NCBI GenBank assembly: GCA_030998015.1
Contig: JARWMV010000243.1
Location: forward strand, 1,176,001-1,240,000
Direction of reading: 5' to 3'
Length of the DNA: 64,000 bases
Origin: Ceratorhiza oryzae-sativae
Lineage: Eukaryota > Basidiomycota > Agaricomycetes > Cantharellales > Ceratobasidiaceae
Shown here: positions 12,344 through 23,368 of the stretch, piece after piece
How positions within the stretch are numbered: the first letter of the stretch is position 1
How the letters are laid out: each line of letters begins with the position of its first letter
Made by a program: the position numbers and the translations under genes
Notes under the pieces: generated by a model
Databases searched by the model: none
What the model saw: the letters and a program-made list of their open reading frames with translations, nothing else
What the model was told of the DNA's origin: nothing

Positions 12344-13698
12344 ATGGCGTGTTGCAAAGACAGTAAGTCAACGCTAAAGCGGATGCGAGCTCGGCTCATC
12401 GCGTTTAGACCACGGACAAGCAGGGTGCCAGTGCGCGTCGGCGAGCGCGGCATCCTCGCCGCCTGCTGCTCTCAGCGTGGCGCTCCCAAAGCGCAAGCCG
12501 AGTGACCAGCAGCTGGCCTCAAGCCGCCCCCCGGTATGGTCTATCAACTCTGGCGTTGAGAACGATGCGCCACTCCCGTCCAAGTGCGACCGTCACAATG
12601 AAGCCCGCGAGGGGGTTTGTTGCAAGGAACTCAAGGGAGACGATGAAAGAACTTTGATTGACCCCGACATCGTTCGTGACGTGTAAGCCTTCTCTTCTTG
12701 TCGTCGAGTCTTGACTCGAGCGCAGCTAATGGCAATATCCTTAGGATCATTGGACTGTCTGACGGCTTGACGGTGCCGTTTGCGCTAACCGCTGGCCTCT
12801 CCTCTATCGGAAATTCGCGACTGGTCATCATTGGAGGCATTGCCGAATTGATTGCTGGGGCCATTAGCATGGGTGTGGGGGGCTTCCGTGAGCAGGCTGT
12901 CGATTGTCCCCCTTGATCTCCGCTTACAGATGTTAACCAGTTGCCTCCCAAGCCGAACGAGATCATTTCAGATATCTGAGACGCACAACTCGTGAACGTG
13001 TGCTCCGTTCCTGCAACGGAGAGATGGAGCGCGAGGTCCACGCCGTCCTTGGGCCTGTAGGCGTATCCGAGTCTACTTCACGCACTCTTGCGTCGGAATT
13101 GCGCCAGATTGAACAAGACGTATCGGGAAATTCAACTGTCCAGCCTGATGGAAATTTGACCAAACGTCGGGGCTGGCTTAGCTTCTCGACTTTGGGTCGT
13201 ACGAATGACCCGCCGGCAGAGGAGGCGCAATCGCTGCGCTGGCAGGAAGATGTCGGACTGACCGCGTTTTTGCTCAAGTTTGGAGAGGGGATGGGTCAGT
13301 ACAGCACCCGGTGTTTCGCTATTCTATTGCTAACCTTATATTCAGACGAGGTCCCAACAGCCCGACTTTACATTTCTGCGTTTACTATTGGGGCGGGATA
13401 TCTTGTAGGCGGTCTTGTTCCATTAGTCCCATATTTCTTCGTCGACGTGGTACAAATCGCTCTCCTTTATTCATGTGTAAGTTGCGTGGAAAGGTGGACT
13501 AGCCTAACAACTAACCGTTACATATAGATCATCACCGGCATAACGTTGCTAGTGTTTGGCGCAGTCAAAACGCACTATACTGGAGCAACCGGTGGTCCAG
13601 GGGGATACATATGGGGTGCTGTTTCAACACTACTTGTGGGTGGATTTGCAGCTGGGGCAGCCTTTGGGATTGTGAGAGTGTTAGAGGGTGCTGAGTAG
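12344..13698 (+). CDS. VIT1/CCC1-family vacuolar iron/manganese transporter
   Basis: Members of this family move Fe2+ or Mn2+ from the cytosol into the vacuole. Six exons (12344-12362, 12409-12682, 12745-12887, 12941-13294, 13346-13476, 13528-13698) give 363 aa. TM1 starts near residue 99 with the family signature IIGLSDGLTVPFALTAGL, whose Asp lines the ion path. TM2 and the start of the cytosolic metal-binding domain follow (ELIAGAISMGVGGF, then LASQAERDHFRYL and an acidic/arginine helix). The C-terminal half holds TM3-5, including AGYLVGGLVPLVPYFF and a Gly-rich last helix ending in VLEGAE. The N-terminal 90 residues are cysteine-rich (ACCKD, CQC, VCCKE), unlike the core. A 51-nt in-frame stretch at 12536-12586 begins GTATGG and ends AAG rather than AG after a purine, so I treat it as exon. 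Borders are chosen by frame and consensus sites. Confidence 0.92.
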
Positions 13699-13794
13699 TG
13701 TTCAGTCAGCCACGGAATTAGCATACATTGTGATATGATTGGAATATGTGTTGCCTTGTGACAATAGGACATGCTGCTGCTCAAAATGATTAAA

Positions 13795-14200
13795 GTGATT
13801 ACAGTATTACAAGAATACAAAGACAGGTCAGTCTCCTGTGTTCACCCATTCCATGTTCTTTGCTGCCCATGCTTCTCCTTCTTCCCTTCAATGTCTGGCC
13901 AGCACTTGGTAATCACCACTCTGCTGTTGCCAAGTATAATTGTTGGTTGCACCTTCATTGATTTCACATGCTGGTATCAGCCTGTGAAGTCTGCCTCATA
14001 CCAGCTCAGGGCCCTGTGCAAGTACTTCTTGTTCATGTGGACTGTGTTGTCTAGGATCCATATGTCAGTGTCCTCCAACAGTGCTGCTGTGTTCCACATG
14101 TGGTGCATTTGGCTGTGCAAGCCTGTTGATTGGGTGTAGGCCATCTTTCCTGTCCCAGTCTCTCCTTCCTCTGGCTGCCTGTGTGTGCCATGTGTCTGCC
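13795..14200 (-). pseudogene. Decayed copy of the Rep-like superfamily-3 helicase domain
   Basis: On the minus strand this stretch parallels the C-terminal part of the Rep-like gene inside element C1. It has a Walker A block GETGTGKM (last Thr replaced by Met, an ACG to ATG type change), the WILDN Walker B region, and a motif C-like IILGNS. One in-frame TGA follows the ADFTG segment and the frame ends in stops. Similarity reaches past the former C-terminus to about 13795, only 100 bp from the VIT stop codon. No N-terminal endonuclease part is visible. It is a remnant, not a working gene. It shows that the Rep sequence exists in more than one copy in this genome. Confidence 0.7.
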
Positions 14201-14616
14201 TGTTCCACATAAGCATGTAACAATGAAAATATGCCAAAATTCAACTCCCACATGCTGAAATTCAGCACATTTGGGCCTTTGTGGCTCATTGTCATGAGCC
14301 TTTGTTATGGATCACTAAAAAATTTCTATTAATTTAGTCTGCTCTGCCAACCTCAAGCAATGCCTCTGTAATTTTCTTGAAATTAAATGAATTGTATGTG
14401 TCTGAATTTGTACTACTTGTGTTCCATTAAATAGTACAAAATCTCCTCTTTCCAACACACATTTTATTGTGATTTTATCTTAAGAACTCAGAGAGATATA
14501 GAGGTTGTGATATTTCCTCTTATCAGGAGATACTGATTACAACATTGCACTGCTCATATCTTGGCAACTGCTTACACTATCAAAGCAACCTTATGCTCTA
14601 TCAATAGCTAATCTTT
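14201..14616. other. AT-rich spacer, nothing identified
   Basis: AT-rich sequence between the Rep remnant and the left LTR of element A2. It ends in TCTTT (14612-14616), the left target-site duplication of A2. Confidence 0.5.
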
Positions 14617-14992
14617 TGTTGACGATGACAAGTCAGGCGACAAGGAAAATAGTAAGAAAAGAAAAGAACTTGTATTTGACAAGAGGTCAAGTTCTTGAGG
14701 AGTCCTCTGCCAACTTGACCTGGTTTATATACATAGTACAAGCCACATCATAACAAACAAGTCTGTACAGTGAGTCACAACCAATAAGAGATAGAAGCAG
14801 TAGAAGCAACTGTGGAACTGCAGAATTTCACATCAGAGTTGAAATACATCTCAGTTATTGGTCCAGAACATCCCCTGAATCACATGACACAGATACACCA
14901 TAAAAGGCAAGTATGTTTTCAAGATGATCTCATAAAATGTAGTAAATCAAGAAAATATTATAGAGTGGATATATGCATGTCAGTTCATGACA
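14617..14992 (-). repeat. LTR, family A (3' LTR of A2)
   Basis: 376 bp, TG...CA ends. Same LTR as at 38754, 45323, 45952, 49530, 52726, 53156, 60455 and 61661. On the minus strand it holds TATATAAA followed about 33 nt later by CAAGAACTTGACCT, the presumed transcript start and self-priming segment. Confidence 0.9.
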
Positions 14993-15402
14993 CTTCCCCC
15001 CTTCAAGGCATGGGGGTCATGGGGTGCCTTTGGATGTGACTTGACATAGTCAGCAATGAGTTCTGGTGCATTCACCAGGTCATCATAAGTTAACCATTGT
15101 TGCTTGTTGTAGCTGAGCCATTTGATGTAGTATTTGAAGATGTTAGACCTTTTGTTGTATCGTGACTTTATGATCTGTTCCACTTTGAATTCTTCTTCCC
15201 CTTCAGGAGTTACCACAGGTGGTGGTGGGGGAACCTGATGGCCATAGGGGTCATCTTTATATCTGGTGAGAAGTGAAACATGAAACACTGGGTGTATTTT
15301 CATGGTTATTGGTAGGTCCAGTTTGAAAGCATGTGTGCCATGTTGTGCTACCACCTTGAATGGTCCAACTCTTTTGTGGGCCAGTTTCCTGGAGGCCTGT
15401 TG
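14980..15402 (-). pseudogene. A2 pol, C-terminal fragment (integrase end and chromodomain)
   Basis: Last part of A2 pol, cut from the rest (25667-28771) by insertion of C1. It holds the GPFKVVAQHG-like integrase C-terminal (GPY/F) region and a chromodomain (EGEEEFKVEQIIKSRYN, then YYIKWLSYN). Such chromodomains direct integration to marked chromatin in chromoviruses. The stop codon overlaps the LTR edge next to the polypurine tract. Confidence 0.85.
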
Positions 15403-15959
15403 TGTTATGACCCATCAAACGGAGATAACAAAACAACCAAATATTTTTACAGATTTATGGCATTTTTCCTAAGAAGAACAAGCCATAAACAAGGTCACGT
15501 GACCTTGGCGCTTAGCCAGCACTTATGGTGGTTACCCTGAACTTGCTCCAGCATTTCTCTCCATTGTTACTTGGAGTGAGGAGCGAGTTGTCACATGATC
15601 TCGGCGCTTATGGCAGGATCACGTGACCTCAGCACCTACCCCTCGGACCTTGCGCAGCTCTATAAGATTCAGAGCCACACAAACTTAAGACAAACAATTA
15701 CCTAACCCATAGTACTGTACATAACCTACACCTACTGCGGAGTGTGCTTAGATAATACGTCTGCAGCCACCGCAGCCACAGGCATATATAAGAAGGATAA
15801 AGCAAGACTGGACGCCTCAGCTTGCTTTATCTTGTCAACCACCATAGACCATAGCAAACACTGTAACTAGAACACTCAATACATACTGTATAGCACCAAA
15901 CTGTCAACACAGCCACTACTTAAGGTGCTTCACAAGGAAGCCTCCAGAGGGTCACGACA
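15403..15959 (+). repeat. LTR, family C (5' LTR of C1)
   Basis: 557 bp, 113 bp shorter than its partner because it has one instead of two copies of an internal unit with CTCGCTCC...GGAGCGAG inverted repeats and GTCACGTGAC palindromes. TATATAAG lies at 15785-15792; the self-priming complement AGCTTGCTTTAT lies at 15819-15830. Confidence 0.9.
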
Positions 15960-15979
15960 TTATAAAGCAAGCTCTTAAC
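15960..15979 (+). promoter_or_regulatory. Self-primer type primer-binding site of C1
   Basis: ATAAAGCAAGCT at 15962-15973, two bases inside the LTR, is the exact reverse complement of the LTR segment 15819-15830, about 34 nt past the TATA box. No TGG start typical of a tRNA primer site is present. Confidence 0.7.
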
Positions 15980-16079
15980 TTAACTAGTGGTGAACATAAG
16001 TATACTACACAGATACTAAGGGCTGAGTACACGAGAAACCAGCTAACTCCTGTGATACATAAGAGAACACAAAGAAACT

Positions 16080-17915
16080 ATGTCACAGAGACCACAAACT
16101 CAATCTCAAAGCAGAGTGGCAAATAGTAGGCCACAATCACCCAAACCCGTTGCTTCCCCAGAGGCTGAAGGTAACCCAGATGAGACCCTCCAAGGAATGC
16201 CAGGGGGGTTGCCACAAAACCCATGACCAGTGGCTCAACCTAACCCCACTTGGGCCCCCATCCTGGGAGGGGAAATAGGGGGAATACTGCTCTGCAGCCC
16301 TCAACCACCAATTCACCTGATAAATCCAGACCCAGAAGATATCTCAAATCCAGAGAGGGATGAGGTAGAAGATATGACCCGAACCATACACGAACAAGGC
16401 ACAGCCTTGGCGGAAGAGGCAAGGACACAACCCCAGCCAGGTTCCAGAACCATAGCCACTGCCAACCCTATTCACACCATTGCCACCACCATCAGGGTGG
16501 GGCTCAAGGAACTTAGAAACAATAACCATAGGGAACTAGAAAAGACAATCATGGGTATAAATCAGTGTCAAATATCACTAACCCGACAAGAAGGAAATGT
16601 GGACTGGATGGTAAGGTCAATGGAAACATCCAACAAAAATGTCCTCTATGTGGCAAAGAACCAGGACGACCTAAAAGCAGAAATGGGGAACCTGATAAAA
16701 GAATTAAAGGACATCTCCATGGAAATAAACCAGGTACTGGGAATGCAAGAGCAAAAGCTCGAAAGCTTAGAGAGGAAAACTGAAAACACAGGGGAGATCC
16801 TAATCGCACTAGAACAACGGGTAACCAATCTAGGAAATGAGCTCTGGAAAACAACTGAAGCAGGAAGGCCAAGGGAAAGGACAGAAGAAACCAGGGGAAG
16901 AACTAGGGTGGTCATAGGAAGCCCCTCACAATCCCCCTCAGCCTCCCCAGTACGAACACCCTTTCTGGGAAGAACCTTCCAGGCTGAGTCCACAATAAGA
17001 CCCTGAACAGAACCTCCATCCCAAGCAAACCAACCTACCCTTGCTGCAAACCACACTCCTAAGGAGGCGTGACTAGGGAGACCCAGCAAATTTAATGGGA
17101 AAAAGGGGAAGGAAGCAGAGAACTTCATAATCAGCATGGAACTTTTCTTTGCTGACTATGACAAATCAGCCTTTGATGACCAAAAAAAGATATCTGCTGT
17201 GTTAATGAACATGGAGGACAGGGAAGCGGCAAACTGGGCACAACCTTACTGCCGGAAACTACTAGCAGGCGAACACACAGGTATTCTTGCATCCTGGAAG
17301 GATTTCAGGAAGGGATTCCTGGATGCTTTTAACGACCCAGTCATAAAGGAAAAGACCATCCAGAAACTAAGGAAATTAACACAAACCAAGAGTGCATTGG
17401 ATTATGCTACCCAATTCTGGATCCTGATCCAAGAGGTAGACTGGAACCAGGAAGCCCTCAAGGACCAATTCAGGGAAGGGTTAAAACCCGAAGTACGACA
17501 AGAGATCTTAAGGATTGAAGTACTGGCAAATGAGGCTGAAGGTCCATCATATACCTTAGATCAATTAATTGACTTTGCCTGCAAAATGGACGACATGCAG
17601 TTTGTGAACCAGAAAATGAATGCAAGGACCAGCAACTCATCAAATTCAACCTGGGCACCAGCGAAATACAAACAAGGGGGGAACAAGCCTTTAGGGACCA
17701 GCGGCAAACAGGGGAATACCCAAACCAACAACATGGTAAGGATACCAAACAGTGAAAAGGACAGGCGAAGGAAAGAAGGACTCTGTATCAAATGCAGTAA
17801 ATCAGGGCATGTCCTGAAGGAGTGCCGAGGCCAGTGGACCTACGACAAAGCTAAGATACAAGGGAAGGCCAGCAGACAAGTTGAGGAAGAAAGCAGCTCT
17901 GAGTCGGAAAACTAA
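16080..17915 (+). pseudogene. C1 gag (nucleocapsid), three in-frame TGA stops
   Basis: Structural protein forming the virus-like particle. Reading starts at ATG 16080 (MSQRPQTQSQ) and continues in one frame to TAA 17913-17915, broken by TGA at 16224, 17004 and 17070. The N-terminal third is Pro/Gln-rich; 16560-16860 is a charged, coiled-coil-like stretch. The capsid-like core follows after the third stop (MELFFADYDKSAFDD onward, with FKEAFLDAF-like capsid helices). A CCHC zinc knuckle (CIKCSKSGHVLKEC) lies near 17785-17830. Each TGA fits a CGA arginine codon changed by one C-to-T step. Length without the stops would be about 611 codons. Confidence 0.85.
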
Positions 17916-17932
17916 TTGGTCCTACCACTTCC

Positions 17933-20900
17933 ATGTTGGAGGACCCCAATATAACCCCTACCACAGATGTATGTTACCTCAAGAAGTCTAGTAATCAATC
18001 AATAATATACACTACGGTAGAGGGAATCATGGAACCAGCAAAGATGCTGATTGACTCAGGATCTTCAACCAACTTCATCAATAAGGCCTATTCAAGGGAA
18101 AAGGGGATTCCAACCACTCCCCTCAAACACAAGAAATCAATTGTGGCCATTGATGGAAATGAAATCAAGGATGCCATAGAAGAAAGGGCAGAACTAAACA
18201 TCGAAGTGGAAGGGAAGACACTGAAATGCTCCCTTTATGTGATGACCCTAGGTGACACAGACATAGTCCTAGGGAAAGAATGGCTTGAAGAAGCAGAACC
18301 TATCATAGATTGGAAAGACCTTACCATCTCATACCCAGGCAAAATCAAGGCAAGGGCAGCAAGTGAAAGCCTACAAATCCCAGAAGAATTTAGGGATTTT
18401 GAAGACCTATTTGGGGAAGAAGGTTTCTGAGAACTTCCACCCCACTGAGGTAACCTAGACTTCAAAATGGACCTGATCAAGGGAGCGGAGCTGCCAAAGC
18501 CTGCAAAGAGGTACAGTATGTCACCAGCAGAAACAAAGGTGCTCAGGGAGTACCTAGAGGAGGAACTAAGAAACGGGAAAATAAGGCCCAGCCAGTCAGT
18601 TGTAGCTGCACCCTGTTTCTATGTGAACAAAGCAGATGGAGGGCTTAGGTTGGTAGTCGACTACCATAAGATGAATGACATCACCAAGCCAGACAGGTTT
18701 CCACTTCCAATCCAAATAGAATTGATTGAGAGACTGAAGGACGCAACCATCTATTCAAAAATGGATGTTCAATGGGGGTTCAACAACATCAGGGTAAAAG
18801 AGGGAGACAAATGGAAAACAGCTTTCAGGACAGGAGAAGGCCAGTTTGAATGCTTGGTCATGCCATTCGGAGTAAAGGAAGGACCAAGAACCTTTACAAG
18901 GTTCATGATGGAAAAGTTCCATGACATAATAGATGATTATGTGGTAATCTACATGGATGATGTACTAGTGTTTTCCAGAAACAGGGAAGAACATGTACAA
19001 CATGTCAGGGAAGTGTTAAGAAGAATGAGGGAAAACCACCTCTTCCTCAAACCACACAAGTGTCAGTTCTTTGTGAAGGAGGTAAGCTTCATCGGAATTG
19101 TCATATCCCCAGAAGGGATATTGATGGAAAAGGAAAAGGTAAAGGCAGTTCTAGAATGGCCAGAACCTAACACAGTAAAACAAGTCCAAGCCTTCCTAGG
19201 CTTTGTGGGGTTCTATAGAAGGTGGATAGAGAAGTTTAGTACCTTAGCCAAACCCCTCACAGACCTCACTCAAAAAGATGTCAAATTCCTGTGGGAAAGA
19301 AAACAACAGGAAGCATTTGAAGCTATCAAAGAAGCAGTAGCAAGAGAACTGGTCCTAATCCACCCAAACCCAAACAAGCCATACATACTGGAAACAGACA
19401 CCTCAGGAGTGGCCATGGGGGTGGTACTAAGCCAAAAGGGTGATGACAACTGATTGCATCCAATTGCCTTCCTATCAAAGAGCTTCACCCCACCAGAGAA
19501 AAATTATGACACCTACGACAAGGAGTTGCTTGCAATTGTTAGGTCCTTAGAGCACTGGAGGTTATACCTAGAAGGGACAGAGGAACCTATTGTGATATAC
19601 ACCGACCATAGGAACCTCCAGTACTGGCAAAATGCCCAGATGTGGAATAGAAGGCATGCCAGATGGTATCTCACTCTGGCACCCTTCAATTTTCAGATTG
19701 TGTATAGACCAGGGAAACTCTCACAGAAGCCAGATGCCCTTTCCAGAAGGAGCAACCATGGGGATACCCCTATGGAACCACAGATCATGATTCCAGAAGA
19801 AAAGTTCATAGGTTTCAGGGCAGAAGTACAGGGGAATTTCTGGGAAGAGCTTAAAGAAGCTCAGGAAGAAGACGAATCTATCAGATCCTTAAGGCTGAGC
19901 ATGGCAAATAAAGAACAACTACCGCCCTCAGTACAGAAGGAATTTAGACAGTACGAAATGAAGGAGGGCCTATTAAGGTATGATGATAGGCTCTACATCC
20001 TGGATGACAAGGACTTGAGGTTGAGTCTCCTTGAGGAGTGCCATGACGCCCCTGTGGCGGGTCATCAGGGACAAGCCTGAACACTAGAATTACTATCAAG
20101 GGATTACTATTGGCCAGGAATGAAGGCCCAAGTAAACCAATACATGGAATCTTGTGAAACATGTCAAAGAAGCAAAGGACACAAACAAGGCACCCCCCTG
20201 AAGTCCTTACCAATCCCATGGAAACCATGGGCAGATGTCACATATGACTTCATCATCAAATTACCTGTCTCAAAAGGGTACAACAGTATCTTGACAGTTG
20301 TAGATCACTTCTCCTGGCAGGCCCATTTTGTAACATGTCTGGAGAGCACCAATGCAGAAGAACTGGCAGAAATATTCATAAGGGAGGTATGGAGACATCA
20401 CAGGACCCCAGAAACCACTGTCTCAGACTGAGGGCCAACCTTTAACAGCCAATTCCTAAAAGCCCTATACAAAGGAATTGGGACAAAGCCCAGATTCTCC
20501 ACTGCCTTCCATCCAGAAACAGATGGTCTGTCAGAAAGGACAAATCAATGGGTAGAAGGGTTCTTAAGAACCTTCTGCAATTATAGACAAGATGATTGGG
20601 TAAAATGGTTACCCATTGCTGAATTCTGCCATAACAACCATGTAAATGCTACAACAGGACAAACCCCATTTGAAACGGTATATGGAAAAAACCCAAGATG
20701 GGCTGTCCAAGAGGGAGAAGAACCATCTGAGGCACCCGCTGCAGACAACATGCGTAATCAAATGGAAAAGGTATGGGACAAGGCAAGAGCCTCAATGGAA
20801 TTACACCAACAAATGGAAAAGAAAGGGAGGGAATTCAAGGTAGGAGACAAGGTTTGGCTGCTCCTAACAAACCTCTCGTCCAAGAGACCCTCCAAGAAAC

Positions 20901-21346
20901 TGGACAACCAAAAAGGGGGGCCTTTTGAAATCACAGAAAAGATCTCATCCCATGCATATTGCCTGGACCTACCTAAAACCATACGTGTACACAATGTATT
21001 CCATGTAAATCTCCTCTTGCCATTCACAGAAGATAAAGACTTCCAAAGAAGGCAGGCCAAACCACCACCAATCATAATGGAAGAAGGAGAGGAGGAATAT
21101 GAGGTGGACCACATTGCAAATTATGAATGGCGGAATGGCGAGCTGTTTTACCAAATCAGATGGAAGGGCTACGACCCAATAGAAGACACAATGGAACGTG
21201 CCAGCAAGTTTGCTGACATGAAAGAGGTTCTAAATGACTTGCAAAGGCACTTACCAGATGCACCAATGCCAGTCAAGACAAGTCAACACTCAGGTGACTT
21301 GAAAGGCAGGCCAAAGAGAACCAAACGAGGATCTGGAAAGCTTTAA
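17933..21346 (+). pseudogene. C1 pol: protease, reverse transcriptase, RNase H, integrase, chromodomain; five TGA stops
   Basis: Polyprotein that copies and integrates the element. It starts at ATG 17933, 17 nt after gag's stop and in a different frame, so it needs reinitiation or frameshifting. Domains in order: aspartic protease (LIDSGSSTNF near 18050); RT with palm motif VIYMDDVLVF near 18960; RNase H (ETDTSGVAMG near 19390 and YTDHRNLQYW near 19600); integrase zinc region (H..H then CETCQRSK, 20040-20180); DDE core from about 20235; GPY/F-like region; chromodomain (EEEYEVDHIANYEWRNG then YQIRWKGYD, 21090-21180). TGA stops at 18428, 18446, 19451, 20078 and 20429 stand at places where the family has Arg, for example PPHR and SDRG. 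Not functional as it stands. Confidence 0.92.
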
Positions 21347-21399
21347 AAAGAGCCATCCAGGATACCCAAGAAAGGCCAGAGCCTGCTCTACCACCTCAC

Positions 21400-22251
21400 A
21401 TGCACCACAATACACCTGCGAAACCCCAAAACATGCCTTTCATCACTCACCCAGTCGCACATCCCAACCGTTACACACCACTTGCTGAAAATCAGGTGGC
21501 CCCACTTTGGCAGCCACCCACCACTAGGCAGCCAGCACCCTACCCTGGCAGGGAAAATCGTCCTAAACCAGGGATGTACTGCTCCAGTGTGGAAGACGCC
21601 CAGAGGTACACCGAACGACTGTTGCCAGGGGCTAACCTAGTGTACATCCCAAAGAAGTTAAGGGATGAAAGGAACTGGATCAACGATGACAAGTACCTGG
21701 ATCCCAGGTTAGGGGTCCTGACATGGCATGGAAGCCGGAAGCCAACGACGAGAAACGCCTTGCTAAGAACACCAATGTATGTCATTGACAATATTGTGGG
21801 ACCAACAGTCGACATGGTGACCAAGGCAGCAAGACAACAGAGGAGGGCCACAGGCCAAATGGCAGATGGGGGGGACTGGGAGGTGGAGCACCAGGCCAAG
21901 GCATTGTTGGAAGAATGGAAGTTGACAGCTGCGCAGTATGTGGGACTGCTCGAAGCAACTACCACTGATGAGATGTTTACTGCTATCAGGACGAAGCAGG
22001 CAAACATGAGCGACTTCTGAAATTGGGTGAAGGTGCACCCAAACAAAAACACCAATTACAACACTGATATGACGAGCCTTACATCAAGCCTAGAATCACT
22101 GGTCGTGGCTGAGGAAGAAGCCAAGCCAGAAATAAAGGAACCCACCCTGGACCCAGCTGCGGAGAAAGCCAAACAGGACTGGGACCAGTGGGAAAACGAG
22201 CTTGTCGAAGCTCTGGAGGAGGTGCCACTGTTGGAACCAGCCCCCATATGA
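21400..22251 (+). pseudogene. C1 ORF X1, unknown protein, one TGA
   Basis: Begins with ATG 53 nt after the pol stop. 206 codons run to TGA 22018-22020, then the same frame stays open to 22251, for about 283 codons. The N-terminal 60 residues are Pro/His/Gln-rich; the middle has aromatic and basic residues (GMYCSSVEDAQRYTERLLPG, then RLGVLTWHGSRKP); the last 80 residues are acidic with a coiled-coil look (WENELVEALEEV). No domain is recognised. It is in the same direction as pol, converging on X2, whose stop codon is 87 bases away. It might be an accessory or capsid-like product of the Rep module, or an extension of the retroelement itself. I cannot assign a function. Confidence 0.6.
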
Positions 22252-22338
22252 CCACTTTGCCTCCCACGGATTTTCTCCCAAATGTATAAGAGTTTTTTTT
22301 TTTTACACATCAAACTTAATACATTTCCTTTTTACTCT

Positions 22339-22871
22339 CTATTTACGTTTGCCCTTGAGGGGCCAGGTATAGGGCTTCTTGCCTTTTTTATCCTTCTTAT
22401 TGGTCTGAACAACTGACTGGGTAGTGGGCTGCAGCCAAGGAGCCTCCCCCCCTGGGAAGTCAGCCATGTAGTTCTGGAAACACCCAGAACCAGACGCTGC
22501 AAAGGGTGAAGCCTCATCAAACAAGGGAGCAGAGCCCTCCTCAAAGAATTTGGCAAGAGCAGCCTGGTGAGACTGCTCCTCAAAGCACTTGTAGTCCTGA
22601 TCAACGAGCGCCCAGACACGCTCAAGGGTGGCCTCATGGGCCCGACCATCAAGGAGGATGCGCTCTTCTACAGAACAAGTTAGCTATGTGAGAACGATGA
22701 AGAACGAGCACATGTACCTGGCACCCCACAGAAGAACCAATCCCCGACACCTCCATAGAAGTCTTCAAGGGAGGTGTTGCAGATGACATCACAGTAGGCG
22801 CAGTACTCCCCCTCAGGGAGAGACCAGCAGGTGCAGTCAAGGGGATTGTAGTTAAGGGAAATAACGTGCAT
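22339..22871 (-). CDS. C1 ORF X2, antisense two-exon gene, unknown
   Basis: On the strand opposite to the retroelement. Exons 22871-22718 and 22667-22339 with a 50-nt intron (GTACAT...CTGTAG) give about 160 aa. Without splicing the frame stops at once; with it the frame is clean. The N-terminus is Cys/Trp/Tyr-rich (LDCTCWSLPEGEYCAYCDVI), with a possible Cys cluster. The middle is acidic and helical, and the end is basic (NKKDKKGKK, then LKGKRK), suggesting nucleic-acid binding or nuclear entry. No family recognised. No in-frame stop has accumulated although the neighbours on the other strand each carry TGAs. An intron in antisense would not be removed when the sense RNA is copied, so it can survive retrotransposition. 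Confidence 0.6.
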
Positions 22872-22974
22872 AGTAAAGACAGGATGAGGAAGGAAAACAA
22901 CAAAAACCACAAACATTAAAAAATCATGGTGCAACACAATAACTTGCACAAACATCAAAACAAGGTCTGGTCAG

Positions 22975-23110
22975 GTGACACCAACGGACACATGACCATC
23001 TGCCAGAAAACAAACAACAAAGCACGGGAATCACATGACCTAGCCTAGTCATGTGACCACCTGCCAGAAAACAAACAACAAAGCACAGGAATCACATGAC
23101 CTAGCCTAGT
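22975..23110. repeat. Tandem repeat with palindromic stem-loops upstream of the Rep-like gene
   Basis: Two copies of a unit of about 59 bp (from CTGCCAGAAAACAAACAAC to TCATGTGA or TCACGTGA), in direct order. Each contains TCACATGAC, an 8-nt spacer CTAGCCTA, then GTCATGTGA (perfect 9-bp stem) or GTCACGTGA (one mismatch). Further single TCACRTGA-like boxes lie just before the array and at 23282. The array lies in the gap between the divergent X2 and Rep starts. In CRESS-type genomes this gap holds the replication origin with iterons, so the position is suggestive. The TAATATTAC nonanucleotide itself is not seen. Confidence 0.65.
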
Positions 23111-23368
23111 CACGTGAATATATGCTATCCCCTAACTACCAGAGGGGTTGGAGAGGGGGCACCGACCAAAGTGGAGGAGTGGAGGCCCTGAGCGTAGCAA
23201 GGAGAAAGGCTGACGCAGGGGAACGCAGGAAGGGCACCCCTTGGAGATGTGTCATAACCAGCACAAGCCTACATCAGGAAACCACATGACCACAACAACC
23301 AGAGAGGGTATATCTAGGGGACACCTTTGGGGGTAAAAGGGGCTATCATCTCATGCCCTCCCCACAAG

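Noticed and set aside
22332..22652. Unspliced minus-strand frame MMVGPMRPPLSV...
   Set aside because: It is another frame of X2 exon 2; the spliced X2 frame joins naturally to the Cys-rich first exon.
22975..23110. CRISPR-like array
   Set aside because: Only two long direct units with no unique spacers, in a eukaryotic element.
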